Of a stretch of DNA of 64,000 nucleotides, positions 52,613 through 60,856 are shown in pieces. The DNA is taken from contig NZ_CP047593.1 in the NCBI RefSeq assembly GCF_009905215.1, forward strand, positions 806,001 to 870,000. Direction: 5' to 3'. The notes beneath the pieces are model-generated. The model was not told the DNA's origin, searched no databases, and saw nothing but the letters and a program-made list of their open reading frames with translations. This DNA comes from Tichowtungia aerotolerans (GTDB lineage Bacteria; Verrucomicrobiota; Kiritimatiellia; Kiritimatiellales; Tichowtungiaceae). The translations under genes and the position numbers were made by a program. Within the stretch, counting starts at the first letter, position 1. Each line of letters starts with the position of its first letter.

Positions 52613-53660
52613 CTTTTACAAACCGCTTATTGCTAACAGTTTAGCCATATGCGGTTTTTTAATGCCCTCAAAGCATAACGGCTGAGCATAACAATTTTTT
52701 ATTTGTCGGGGGCGTTTCAGAGCATCTGATACCGTCATAACCCGTCCAAAAATTAAACACACTGACCGGCCATTATTTAAATCGCACAGGCAATGCGGGA
52801 ATTTTTTTTGAACCGACACCCCTTCGCCCGCTCAATGCTACGGCTGAACATCGGGAAAACCGTAGAGATATTTATTGCGACTGCTTCTGGTCCCTTGTTC
52901 AGTCCAAAGACGGCTCACCAAATGGTTGCCACACAGAGCGACGTCCGTTCAGTCTGCGACGTATCCGGAGCAGTCTGAACAGTCGCGTCAACTTCAGCAC
53001 CGTCGAGGCGAGGAGTGAAGGAACCCGGGCGGCCCGGCGGTATTCCGCCGAAGGCGGCACGGGCGAGGAACGACGAGGCTGGACGGGGTGAGCACAACGG
53101 ACGGGGGCAGGGTCACCCCAAGGGGTGCGGATCTTTAACTCAAGTAACGACAGGTAGGTGGGGTAACCCCCAGATATTCCTTTTGTGCCGGGAGCTTCTA
53201 TAGAGGGCTGAATGAGCCCCAATACTTCGGAAGCAAGAGGACAACAGAGGGGATGAGGACGCGAAGTCTACCGTATAAGGCAAAAATTACAAAGGACACC
53301 CCATAAGGAACAAGACTGGTGGGATAAACCCCGCCAAGGCTTTTCCCCTCCCTGAAACCCCTCTTGCAGGTGCGAAAAATTTGCCCCGAAGCACTGATTT
53401 ATGAGTCCCATATAAAAAATCAACTCCTCACTCCATAAGGAACAAGACTGGTGGGATAAGCCCAACTGCCGTTTTTTAATGCTCCCAAGCCCGTATATTG
53501 GTGCGAAAAACTCGCTAAAACGCATGCACCAGATCAAATTTACCCCACACCTCATTAAAACCACCCACTGGGGATAAGCCCAACTGCCGGTTTTTTTCAT
53601 ATCCAGATTCGTGTGTATGTGCCCGGATTTATGGTCTTGCAGGGAGATCCATTGGCGTCT
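52613..53660. other. gene-poor left flank of the island
   Basis: About 1 kb between tRNA-Phe and the lipase-like gene. AACCGC at 52621-52626 can pair with GCGGTT at 52651-52656 before a T-run, a possible tRNA terminator. 52985-53270 is G-rich with short hairpins and no convincing gene. 53301-53600 holds the direct repeats listed separately. Confidence 0.5.
53301..53600. repeat. three degenerate tandem repeats of about 120-132 bp
   Basis: CATAAGGAACAAGACTGG begins at 53302 and again at 53434, continuing as TGGGATAA in both. GGGATAAGCCCAACTGCC occurs at 53453 and 53571. GGTGCGAAAAA occurs near 53369 and 53501. The unit count is about two and a half to three. No gene is obvious; a minus-strand frame shows the peptide LSHQSC twice, simply reflecting the repeat. 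Confidence 0.8.
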
Positions 53661-55916
53661 CTAATCCTGAATAGGATCAACGGGTTTTGCTGTTACATTA
53701 AAGAAAGCACAGGACAGTTCATCTGAAATTGCATATGTCCGAGTGATCGTTTTTGAAGAACTGGCCGTAATGGTGTTAACGAGCTGCCAAGGCCCATTCA
53801 GCGTCTCAGCTCTGTAGACATAGTTTTTTGTGTTCGGGTATGCCAGCCATGATACAGCCACACTGTTTTGTGAAGGCACGCTCAACCCTGTTGAAAGTGT
53901 CAGTTTGCTCAGGGCATTGTTATAGGCTGTTCCGAGGTAGTGTTCCTGATAATCGTCAAAGCCATCCCTGTCAGTGTCATATCCCTCAAGAATCGCACGT
54001 AAAAACCAGCGTTTGTTATTCGAGTTAACATCAATGTGTTTCTCATTGGTAGATGCGTAATGAACTTCATCAAAAGGACTTAGAGACAGGACTGAACTGT
54101 TACCATGAATAGTTTGCTCTATCTTGCTAATCGGGATGCCGAGCGAGCTGCATGTCGGAATGAAACAGTGATTTCCATAGTTACACCAGTCATCTGAGCT
54201 TTTATATGGAAGTTCATCAAATAAATCCTGAAAAGTTGACCGGGTGCCTCCTGATGCATTATCCAGCCCATAAGGGTAAAAATTGCGCTCATAAACAGTC
54301 TCATCGACAAGGTCAAACAGATCCCACGGGTCAAAGCGGCCATAAAAATCAGTAAGTGCAGTTGAGTCGGACCTATACAAAGCATAAATTCTGCTGCCTA
54401 TTTCCAGCGTAACCCCATCATCATAATGCCATTGGATGACTTGCTGGCCGGGATAAAATGGTTGCTTTGTTCCATATCCAGATCCGTTACTGATAGCTAT
54501 CGTTTTGCAGGAGGTGGGGTACCCATATGAATTCATGCTATTCCAAAACGATTCGCTATAGTATGGACTCTCCCCTGCTAGTGAGTCTGTACAGCGATAA
54601 TGGCACAACAGCATCTGTTGCGCGGCGACGGAATCGATCTTGTCACGATACTCTCTGGCAACGGCCAATTGTGAATAGCTCCCGGCGAACCCGCCAAAGA
54701 AGTCAAAGTAGTTCTGCACTCCGAGGGGAATGTTAGCCCCCGTCTGGGGAGAGTCAAAACTAATCCAGGTGTTTACGTCGCTATAACCGTAAGAGTACGG
54801 ATACTTATCCATAGCAGCCAGCGCCCGGCGCGTCACCAACCCACCCATACTCGCACCAATCACGGTAAATTTATCAGATGAACTTCTCCGACTGCTGTTA
54901 ATGTATTGAATGGCCTCAATAGCCAGATAGGCATTTCCAAAGATATCTGCTGTTGCATCATCAAAATCCAGCACGACCAAATCCCGCCCGTAAGCCCGCA
55001 AGGTCTCTACAAGGCTTTCCTTGTTCAGGATATTGTAGAGCACGTCCCAATCCATGTCGTTGTTCATGTCGAACCCTTCCACGACAAAGACCGGACAGTT
55101 CAACCCCGTATGGCTTCCTGATTTATAAACATACAGATTCCCCTGGAAGTCGGAGTAAGGATCGTCCGCCTGCACCCGCACCGTTTGAGTCGGCAGAGGT
55201 GTGCTGAGCGCTATAACATCCAATGCCGATTCCGCATAAAGCACAGTGCCACCGGCAAGGGTTGCCTTGATGGACAGCGTCTTCTCTCCTGTTGATTCAT
55301 ATGAAAGCACAATCGGCTGCCCTAAATTGACAGATTGCGCCCCCTGACCATCTCCGCCATCCAGATAGATTTCAGAAATCTGCTGTTCAGAAGAACTTAC
55401 CTCTTCAAACAGGTCGGATTCGTCAAGAACGACTTCCAAATAACTGCCTCGATAGGTTGCGTCTTTGAGTGGAGAAAAGGCAAACACCGTTACGTTGCTC
55501 TCGACAGATTCAACCTGCACAGACTCATCCTGCATCGCCACCCCCGCTGTTGCTGAAACCACAGTCCGGTCCCAATGAATCAGACTCAATGCCACCTTGT
55601 GCCACTCGTTATTTCGAGGAGCAGCCACCTGCTCATAAACAAGCACATCCGACTCTTTTAATGCTCCGAAAGCTTGAGACTGCTCCACAGCAGCCTGCTG
55701 CCGCTGTTGTTGCAATTCATAAACGAGCTGTCGATAGTCCGTTCGCGTAATAGCAGAGGACTCAGGTGCGCCAGTAAATTGATCAAGGTCGACCCATGAT
55801 GCCAGAGGCATATTCGTAGGGTTTATCCCGGCAGCCATAGATGAGAAATATCCCGTCAACGTAACAAGAAGGATAATCAACTGCCCTCTCTCAAATTTGG
55901 TCGCTATTTTGCCCAT
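53661..55916 (-). CDS. secreted alpha/beta-hydrolase (lipase-like) with calcium-type repeat
   Basis: 751 residues from the ATG at 55916, which follows GGAGTTCAA and opens a signal-like hydrophobic segment. The hydrolase domain has the nucleophile elbow FTVIGASMGGLVTRRALAAM, and CPVFVVEGFDMNNDMDWD precedes it. Near the C-terminus DTDRDGFDDYQEHY is a thrombospondin type-3 calcium repeat, and the last 80 residues form an fn3-like module of the kind seen in the 2-6 kb proteins. It overlaps the HEPN-like gene by 13 bp. Inferred to be exported; substrate unknown. Confidence 0.72.
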   Translation of the reverse strand: MGKIATKFERGQLIILLVTLTGYFSSMAAGINPTNMPLASWVDLDQFTGAPESSAITRTDYRQLVYELQQQRQQAAVEQSQAFGALKESDVLVYEQVAAPRNNEWHKVALSLIHWDRTVVSATAGVAMQDESVQVESVESNVTVFAFSPLKDATYRGSYLEVVLDESDLFEEVSSSEQQISEIYLDGGDGQGAQSVNLGQPIVLSYESTGEKTLSIKATLAGGTVLYAESALDVIALSTPLPTQTVRVQADDPYSDFQGNLYVYKSGSHTGLNCPVFVVEGFDMNNDMDWDVLYNILNKESLVETLRAYGRDLVVLDFDDATADIFGNAYLAIEAIQYINSSRRSSSDKFTVIGASMGGLVTRRALAAMDKYPYSYGYSDVNTWISFDSPQTGANIPLGVQNYFDFFGGFAGSYSQLAVAREYRDKIDSVAAQQMLLCHYRCTDSLAGESPYYSESFWNSMNSYGYPTSCKTIAISNGSGYGTKQPFYPGQQVIQWHYDDGVTLEIGSRIYALYRSDSTALTDFYGRFDPWDLFDLVDETVYERNFYPYGLDNASGGTRSTFQDLFDELPYKSSDDWCNYGNHCFIPTCSSLGIPISKIEQTIHGNSSVLSLSPFDEVHYASTNEKHIDVNSNNKRWFLRAILEGYDTDRDGFDDYQEHYLGTAYNNALSKLTLSTGLSVPSQNSVAVSWLAYPNTKNYVYRAETLNGPWQLVNTITASSSKTITRTYAISDELSCAFFNVTAKPVDPIQD

Positions 55917-56785
55917 TTGAACTCCGTCAGGATACAGGCAAGACAATGAACCGCGAGTTCAGCATCTCGCTCGGTTGGTTCCCGGTATTGATGATCATGG
56001 CGGGTGTTTTCCTTGGCCCGAGTGTGGAGGAGATTGATAATCTTGGCACAATTTGCAGCCATCAGCCGGGGAGGTGTACTTTTTTCGGCCATCTCGGAGA
56101 GCTTTGCCAGATCTTTTCCATGACTCTTATCCAGAGAGCGCAGGGCCAAAGCTGCCGCGCCACGGCACCGGTCGATCACAGAACTGGGCATGGCTCGTTT
56201 CATATCGTTTGCAACGCTTTCTAGTGCATCCAGTAGTGAGCTGCGAATCTCAGCAGGAATTAGAGACGCATCTACATCCGGCAAGATTCCCATGAATAAC
56301 ACGGGTTGAAGGGTTATTAACTGCTGCCCCAGAGTGAGCGCATCAATCGAAACAATCCGCCAAACAGAAAAATCCAGCGTTGATCCAATGGCAGCAAAGC
56401 GCAGTTGTTTATCATCCTTCCCCATGTATTTCGGGCCATAAGTCATGAAGTGCTCGCTCAAGCAATCAACGTTTGGCCGGAGCTGCTGTATATGTGCCAG
56501 TTGTTTCCGCTCAGCCAAATTTGCCGGGTATACATGCCAGTTTTGTGACCCTTGGCGGAAATAAATACGACCTCTTCGAATACGAGCAACCGGGTCAAAA
56601 AGGTCTTCCCGAAAAATAAACTCAGAGTCACCTCTTTTTGAAACTATCAACTGTTTGGCTGCCTCGGCCGTTGTGCTTCCGAGATGCATATTGAAAAGAT
56701 GCGGAGCTGGCTTAAGGAGCTCTCCTCCATACGTGTCTCGAGCCTCATATACTCTGTGATTAGACGTATCGATACCCAACATCAT
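55904..56785 (-). CDS. unknown island protein with HEPN/DUF4145-like C-terminus
   Basis: 293 residues, no signal or membrane segment. The first 175 residues (GIDTSNHRVYEARDTYGG onward) are unrecognised. The C-terminal 110 residues are helical, with VIDRCRGAAALALRSLDKS, then AKIINLLHTRAKENT and RDAELAVHCLACILTEFKW. That layout resembles HEPN/DUF4145-type RNase or toxin modules often found in defence genes. AGGAG lies before the double ATG. It overlaps the lipase-like gene by 13 bp, an unusual pairing. HEPN catalytic R-x4-6-H was not identified, so this is a weak structural guess. Confidence 0.5.
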   Translation of the reverse strand: MMLGIDTSNHRVYEARDTYGGELLKPAPHLFNMHLGSTTAEAAKQLIVSKRGDSEFIFREDLFDPVARIRRGRIYFRQGSQNWHVYPANLAERKQLAHIQQLRPNVDCLSEHFMTYGPKYMGKDDKQLRFAAIGSTLDFSVWRIVSIDALTLGQQLITLQPVLFMGILPDVDASLIPAEIRSSLLDALESVANDMKRAMPSSVIDRCRGAAALALRSLDKSHGKDLAKLSEMAEKSTPPRLMAANCAKIINLLHTRAKENTRHDHQYREPTERDAELAVHCLACILTEFKWAK

Positions 56786-56942
56786 TTTACGGCTCCTTGG
56801 TGGATGATGATGACAGCGAAGCGGGCGGCGGTATCAGATTGGGTTTGTCGCCTCGCAGCCAAGGATGTGTCATGCAAAATCAGCCTCTGTTTCGATTGCA
56901 GAAGGCCGAAAAACGTCATCATTACCTCTCCCTTTTCGTCCT

Positions 56943-57626
56943 TTAACCGGCACTGTCTTTCTCAGCCATAACCATTTCGCGCAAAGCCTCGTCTTCTTCC
57001 CGTTTTTCTTTGGCGTCCTGGGTGATGACATGCGGTTTATGGAACCCGTTCGCGATGAATTTAAACTCCTGTTTGATTTCCTCCAATTGCACGGCAACAT
57101 CATGAATGGTGTTCCGGTTGATGTAGTAGTTCTTTTCGCGCCACCGCAGATCGATGTTCACCGGAGACTTATATGAGCGTCCGTTTGCATCCTTAAAAAC
57201 CACCTCTCCAGTATATTGCAGAGTCGGATTGGCATCTTTTAGCTCCTTAAATGATCCAATCAGGGTTTTCGTGGTTGATCCCGGAGCAAGTGACGTCAAT
57301 CCGTTATCCAGAATTGCCAATGGCACGTTCTTCCCGTGCCCCTCCAAATATGTGAGGGTCGGGGTGATAGAAAACTGTACGTCATATGCCGGAGTTAATC
57401 CCCGGTTGGAAACGTGCAATGACAGGAAAATACTGTCAGGGACAAGATCCACATCAATCAGTGGGCGCGACTTTTCTCGCTCCAAATCCACCAGAGTTTG
57501 CAGGTTGGCCTGAGCGATTTTATTGGAATGGCGGGCCAGCAAAACAATGGCGATTGTGGCGATGACATACACCAGTGTCAGCACCGTCATGACAAATCCC
57601 TGATTCGCATTGCACCATTCTATCAT
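56943..57626 (-). CDS. membrane-anchored protein of unknown function
   Basis: 227 residues with one N-terminal transmembrane helix (VMTVLTLVYVIATIAIVLLA), a short coiled coil and a beta-rich domain (residues about 55-165), ending in a highly charged tail (DAKEKREEDEALREMVM). This plan resembles short sensor or anchor proteins in defence and island loci, but no family is recognised. Translation is coupled by ATGA to the micro-ORF just upstream. Confidence 0.6.
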   Translation of the reverse strand: MIEWCNANQGFVMTVLTLVYVIATIAIVLLARHSNKIAQANLQTLVDLEREKSRPLIDVDLVPDSIFLSLHVSNRGLTPAYDVQFSITPTLTYLEGHGKNVPLAILDNGLTSLAPGSTTKTLIGSFKELKDANPTLQYTGEVVFKDANGRSYKSPVNIDLRWREKNYYINRNTIHDVAVQLEEIKQEFKFIANGFHKPHVITQDAKEKREEDEALREMVMAEKDSAG

Positions 57627-57745
57627 TTGCTGGCTCCTTTCTGGGCGATAGCGGCAACACCGCGGGCATCCCTTCCGGCGGCTTCAACCGCCGGGGTGCT
57701 AAGCGTGGGGCAAATATCCCGCGCACTGAGTTGTTTCTTATCCAT
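57623..57745 (-). CDS. 40-residue micro-ORF resembling the HsdR N-terminus
   Basis: The micro-protein begins MDKKQLSARDICPTLSTPAV and ends with GASK. The first 20 to 25 residues resemble the start of type I restriction HsdR subunits (MDKK-x-LS-x-RDIC-x-K-x-x-TPA). Here it stops after 40 codons and its stop overlaps the next gene's ATG (ATGA). It could be a leader peptide coupling translation, or a relic of hsdR reused as such. The resemblance is from memory of the family, not a search. Confidence 0.5.
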   Translation of the reverse strand: MDKKQLSARDICPTLSTPAVEAAGRDARGVAAIAQKGASK

Positions 57746-57789
57746 GGTGGTTCCGCATATGCCTAATTACGGATCATCCTACGGATTAT

Positions 57790-57835
57790 TTCCAGAGATT
57801 GGAAAAAGAATCATAGGATTTTCCAGCCCTTGGAA
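57790..57835. repeat. pair of iterated palindromes (TTCCAG variant) inside the island
   Basis: TTCCAG-AGA-TTGGAA at 57790-57804 and TTCCAG-CCC-TTGGAA at 57821-57835, 31 bp apart, upstream of the micro-ORF at 57745. They are the only copies found in the island, both with G in the sixth position. Confidence 0.85.
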
Positions 57836-58126
57836 AGAGAGGTGCCGCGCTAATGTTTAAGGACCGTTCTCCTGCTCTCAGGGCTGTTTTTACGATGCCC
57901 GGCACCGGACCCTTACTTTGGCCCTTTCTTGCGCTTCTGAATCGCAAAAGGTGGCCTGAGCGGAACGTTTTGCAGAACGGATTGACTCTGCTGGTCATGG
58001 GTGTATTCTGCCGGAATAGAAAAGATTTAAAGGGCTATACGCCTTTAACAATTTAGCATCAGAAGTATTTATCGTTCTTCCGAAACCGCCAGTTTCAAAA
58101 TTGTACGAACGAACAGTGCAGAGGAT

Positions 58127-58142
58127 GCGCCCGCTCGGGCGC
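58127..58142. other. GC-rich hairpin upstream of the protease gene
   Basis: GCGCCCG-CT-CGGGCGC forms a strong hairpin 49 bp before the protease ATG. No T-run follows. May be an mRNA structure or an operator. Confidence 0.4.
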
Positions 58143-58190
58143 GCCTCTTGTGTTGTGTTCGTACAGGGCTCTGGCGGGCCTCGGAGGAGC

Positions 58191-59828
58191 ATGACCGGGA
58201 GGTTGCGCCTCTTTTTTTTGCGCTTGGCCTCCGGAAAGGAAGCTGTGCGACACATTCGGATTCTTATCACGCTCGTATGCCTCGCCGTTTTTTCGGTTTA
58301 TACCGTCGGTTACGGCAATGACATTAAAGTCGGGGATACGTATCAGTCCGTCATCCAAAAGCGCGGTCGCCCACAATCAAAAATCGGCGTCGGCGATGAC
58401 ATCATTCTGTGGTACTGGGGCGATCAGATAGAATTTAAAAATGGACGGGTGGTCCGGATTGAGAAAAGCTCAACCGCAAACGGAACAACTGCCCATCAGT
58501 TCATCGCTAACAATTTTGGCACAAGCGAAGAATCCGGCAGCAAGGCTCCTAAACCGTTAACTCGAAAAGAAGAAGAGTCGGCCACAGACAAAATCATACT
58601 CAGAATTTGTCTCGAAATGAGCATGACCGGGGCGACGATAGGTGAGCCTGAACCCATAGAGGCTATTATAGAACGAGCAAAACAGGCTACCGTGATTATA
58701 GAGGGGCCAGATAGTCACGGATCGGGAGTGATGATCACATCAGATGGTTATCTGGTTACAAACTGGCATGTTATTGCGTCCACAGTAAACAAAGTGCGCC
58801 TTTATGACGGTCGCGTTTACCCGATTAATGAGGTTCTCTGCTACTCGGTCGTATCGGACTTGGCCATCATTAAGATTCCAAATGGAGACTTTGAATATAT
58901 GCCCTTGGGTCTCTCAAGTGATCTCAGCCAGGGAGACAGCCTGTATGCAATGGGGCATCCGCATGATTCAGAATGGATACTGACAAAAGGCTATCTGGCA
59001 GCCAACCATCCTCGGCAAGGAAAATGGAAGCCGGGCACACTTCAGTTTTCGACAGATATTTCTCCGGGCAGCTCGGGCGGACCCATATTTGGCTCAGATG
59101 GTCGGGTATACGCCATCGCCCAACGCATGGAATTCCACCCTATCGCGATAAAGCTGGGAATCGTAACTGATCCAAGCAGGGTGTTTCGGTTCGGGATCAC
59201 TTCGGATGAAATCTTGAATCTGTCTGAACAGGTTGATGGGAATAAAAAATCACTGGTAGAAGCGCAGGAAATGGCCATTGAGCTTATGCTAATTGACCTT
59301 CTCCCCAGACTCTTCTACGACGCTCGTGAATTGATCACGCAGCAACATAAACAGATCAAGGAATGCCCCGTATTTGCGCCATACAGGCGACAGTTAGGAA
59401 CAGACCGGCGGGGGAATCCGGTGTGGACCCCATTAACATATCGCTTTGACCCTAAAAGCGGGGAGCCTATATACCAAAGCATTCTTGCGACCGAAGAATA
59501 CGCGGACTTGATCAACAACATCTGCCTGCTGTGCAAACCTTATTGTTCAGCAGACGCGAACAACAGCTTAGGTTTATTGTCAGCCGGGCTGAAGAGGAAA
59601 GCCTCCATTTGCAAATCCTTTTTGGATGACTACCCAAAAGAGGAATTTAAAAACCCTCCTCAGCCCCCATCATTGAATGACTACTCAGAAGAGATTGGCC
59701 GGGCAATTGTCTGTCTCCAACGAGCTGCAAGAAAACACGACCGACACCTGCCTGACCGACAGCTCGCAGAAGAGATTCAATCAATGACATGGAAAAGCTC
59801 ATGGGAGGGATCGTCGCTGAAGCGATAG
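58191..59828 (+). CDS. trypsin-like (HtrA-type) serine protease with BamE-like N-domain
   Basis: 545 residues from the ATG at 58191, preceded by GGAGGAG. After an N-terminal membrane segment (IRILITLVCLAVFSVYTVGY), residues 45-90 (KVGDTYQSVIQKRGRPQSKI) look like a SmpA/BamE-type domain. The trypsin domain has His193 (TNWHVIAS), Asp223 (VSDLAIIK) and Ser295 (SPGSSGGPIFG). There is no PDZ domain, so it is not a standard DegP. The C-terminal 210 residues are a helical region with clustered cysteines (NNICLLCKPYC). It overlaps the next membrane gene by 40 bp, suggesting a functional pair. Confidence 0.8.
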   Translation: MTGRLRLFFLRLASGKEAVRHIRILITLVCLAVFSVYTVGYGNDIKVGDTYQSVIQKRGRPQSKIGVGDDIILWYWGDQIEFKNGRVVRIEKSSTANGTTAHQFIANNFGTSEESGSKAPKPLTRKEEESATDKIILRICLEMSMTGATIGEPEPIEAIIERAKQATVIIEGPDSHGSGVMITSDGYLVTNWHVIASTVNKVRLYDGRVYPINEVLCYSVVSDLAIIKIPNGDFEYMPLGLSSDLSQGDSLYAMGHPHDSEWILTKGYLAANHPRQGKWKPGTLQFSTDISPGSSGGPIFGSDGRVYAIAQRMEFHPIAIKLGIVTDPSRVFRFGITSDEILNLSEQVDGNKKSLVEAQEMAIELMLIDLLPRLFYDARELITQQHKQIKECPVFAPYRRQLGTDRRGNPVWTPLTYRFDPKSGEPIYQSILATEEYADLINNICLLCKPYCSADANNSLGLLSAGLKRKASICKSFLDDYPKEEFKNPPQPPSLNDYSEEIGRAIVCLQRAARKHDRHLPDRQLAEEIQSMTWKSSWEGSSLKR

Positions 59829-60619
59829 CCATTGCAAATATGATGAACGCAAATGGCACAAAATGCCTCTGGCTCCCACAGGCGATTATATGCGTTCTTC
59901 TGCTTTGGGCATTATTCCCCAATCCATACGGTTACTACATTCTGCTACGATGGATCGTCTGCCCCTGCTTTATTTTCACGGCAGCACAGCTATTCACCCA
60001 CGGATCGAAAAAATGGGCATGGGCAGCAGTAGCTATTGCCCTAATGTTCAATCCTCTTATTCCGATTCACTTACCAAAAGAACTATGGCGGCTACTGGAT
60101 GTTGTCGGCATCGGCTTTGCCGTGTGGTCTGTTTTTTTGCTAAAGATCAAAATACCCATGAGGTTATGGGTTCCCCTGATCGTCTTTTACTTCGGGTTTG
60201 GCTGGGTGTTTGCAATAACCGGGCTACCCTTTGACAGGGCCATACTTTATTTTGCTGGAACAGAAACAAGGGGACGCTTAACTGTCATTAATGAGGGCAG
60301 CAAGATCGATGAATACGGCGAAGAACATTCAGGGTATGTCGTCGAGTATTCATTTGAGGCAGGCGGCAAAACAATCTCTAATGAACGCTCATACTCTGGC
60401 CATCCCGGTTATTGGAGCCGCCCGACCATCATTTACTGGAAATTGGCCCCGGCGATCATAAACATCCCTATCGGCCCCGAGAGCCGCCCTACATTCTTCA
60501 TGAGCGTAATTCTGGGCTCTATCTTCGACATTGTCCTATACGGCCTGCTCGCCTTCGCCGTTTGGGTGGCATACAGCGTGGCAAAAGATTGGAAGAAACC
60601 TTCGGCAGAAACGGCCTAA
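59789..60619 (+). CDS. multi-pass membrane protein, DUF6804-like N-terminus
   Basis: 276 residues with about five or six transmembrane segments. The first half (LWLPQAIICVLLLWALFPNP, RWIVCPCFIFTAAQLF, WAWAAVAIALMFNPLIPIHL) follows the DUF6804 pattern. The second half has a loop (GRLTVINEGSKIDEYGEEHS, VVEYSFEAGGKTI) like DUF3592-type domains before the last helix. It overlaps the protease gene by 40 bp. May anchor or be cleaved by the protease. Confidence 0.65.
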   Translation: MEKLMGGIVAEAIAIANMMNANGTKCLWLPQAIICVLLLWALFPNPYGYYILLRWIVCPCFIFTAAQLFTHGSKKWAWAAVAIALMFNPLIPIHLPKELWRLLDVVGIGFAVWSVFLLKIKIPMRLWVPLIVFYFGFGWVFAITGLPFDRAILYFAGTETRGRLTVINEGSKIDEYGEEHSGYVVEYSFEAGGKTISNERSYSGHPGYWSRPTIIYWKLAPAIINIPIGPESRPTFFMSVILGSIFDIVLYGLLAFAVWVAYSVAKDWKKPSAETA

Positions 60620-60629
60620 AAAAACGAAG

Positions 60630-60653
60630 GAGGCCCGAGGCCCTGCGGGCCTC
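60630..60653. other. hairpin between convergent genes
   Basis: GAGGCCCG (60630-60637) pairs with CGGGCCTC (60646-60653). The A-run to its left would give a T-run on the minus strand, but it starts 3 to 5 bases after the stem. A weak terminator at best. Confidence 0.4.
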
Positions 60654-60658
60654 ATTGC

Positions 60659-60855
60659 TGTGGACTTAACGGCCTGTTTTGAAAACCTGATTTCTGCGCC
60701 TAAGACCGCGACCTTACTTTAGTCAATGTTTACAGGGGATAAATGCCTATTGCCCTATGTGGACGTAAGAGGCTGTTTTATAAAACCTGCCCCTGATCTG
60801 TGTGGATTTAAGGAGTTTTGATGCAGAGTGAATTTTGGGCTTAAGTCCACACAGG
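60659..60855. repeat. iteron-like repeats beside the polymerase-like gene
   Basis: TGTGGACTTAACGGCCTG followed by TTTTGAAAACCTG at 60659-60689; TGTGGACGTAAGAGGCTG followed by TTTTATAAAACCTG at 60758-60790; TGTGGATTTAAGG at 60801; and an inverted copy, CTTAAGTCCACACAGG, at 60840-60855. The first two units each contain an inner palindrome (GTTTTGAAAAC, GTTTTATAAAAC). They lie directly 3' of the polymerase-like gene. Could be an origin or a recombinase site. Confidence 0.75.
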
Positions 60856-60856
60856 T

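Noticed and set aside
53268-53600. 110-codon frame over the tandem repeats
   Set aside because: Its internal repeats only mirror the DNA repeats; no start signal or homology pattern.
53301-53600. CRISPR array
   Set aside because: Repeats are too long and too few, without regular spacers.
57853-58056. Small plus-strand frame upstream of the protease
   Set aside because: No ribosome-binding site or recognised motif; likely non-coding.
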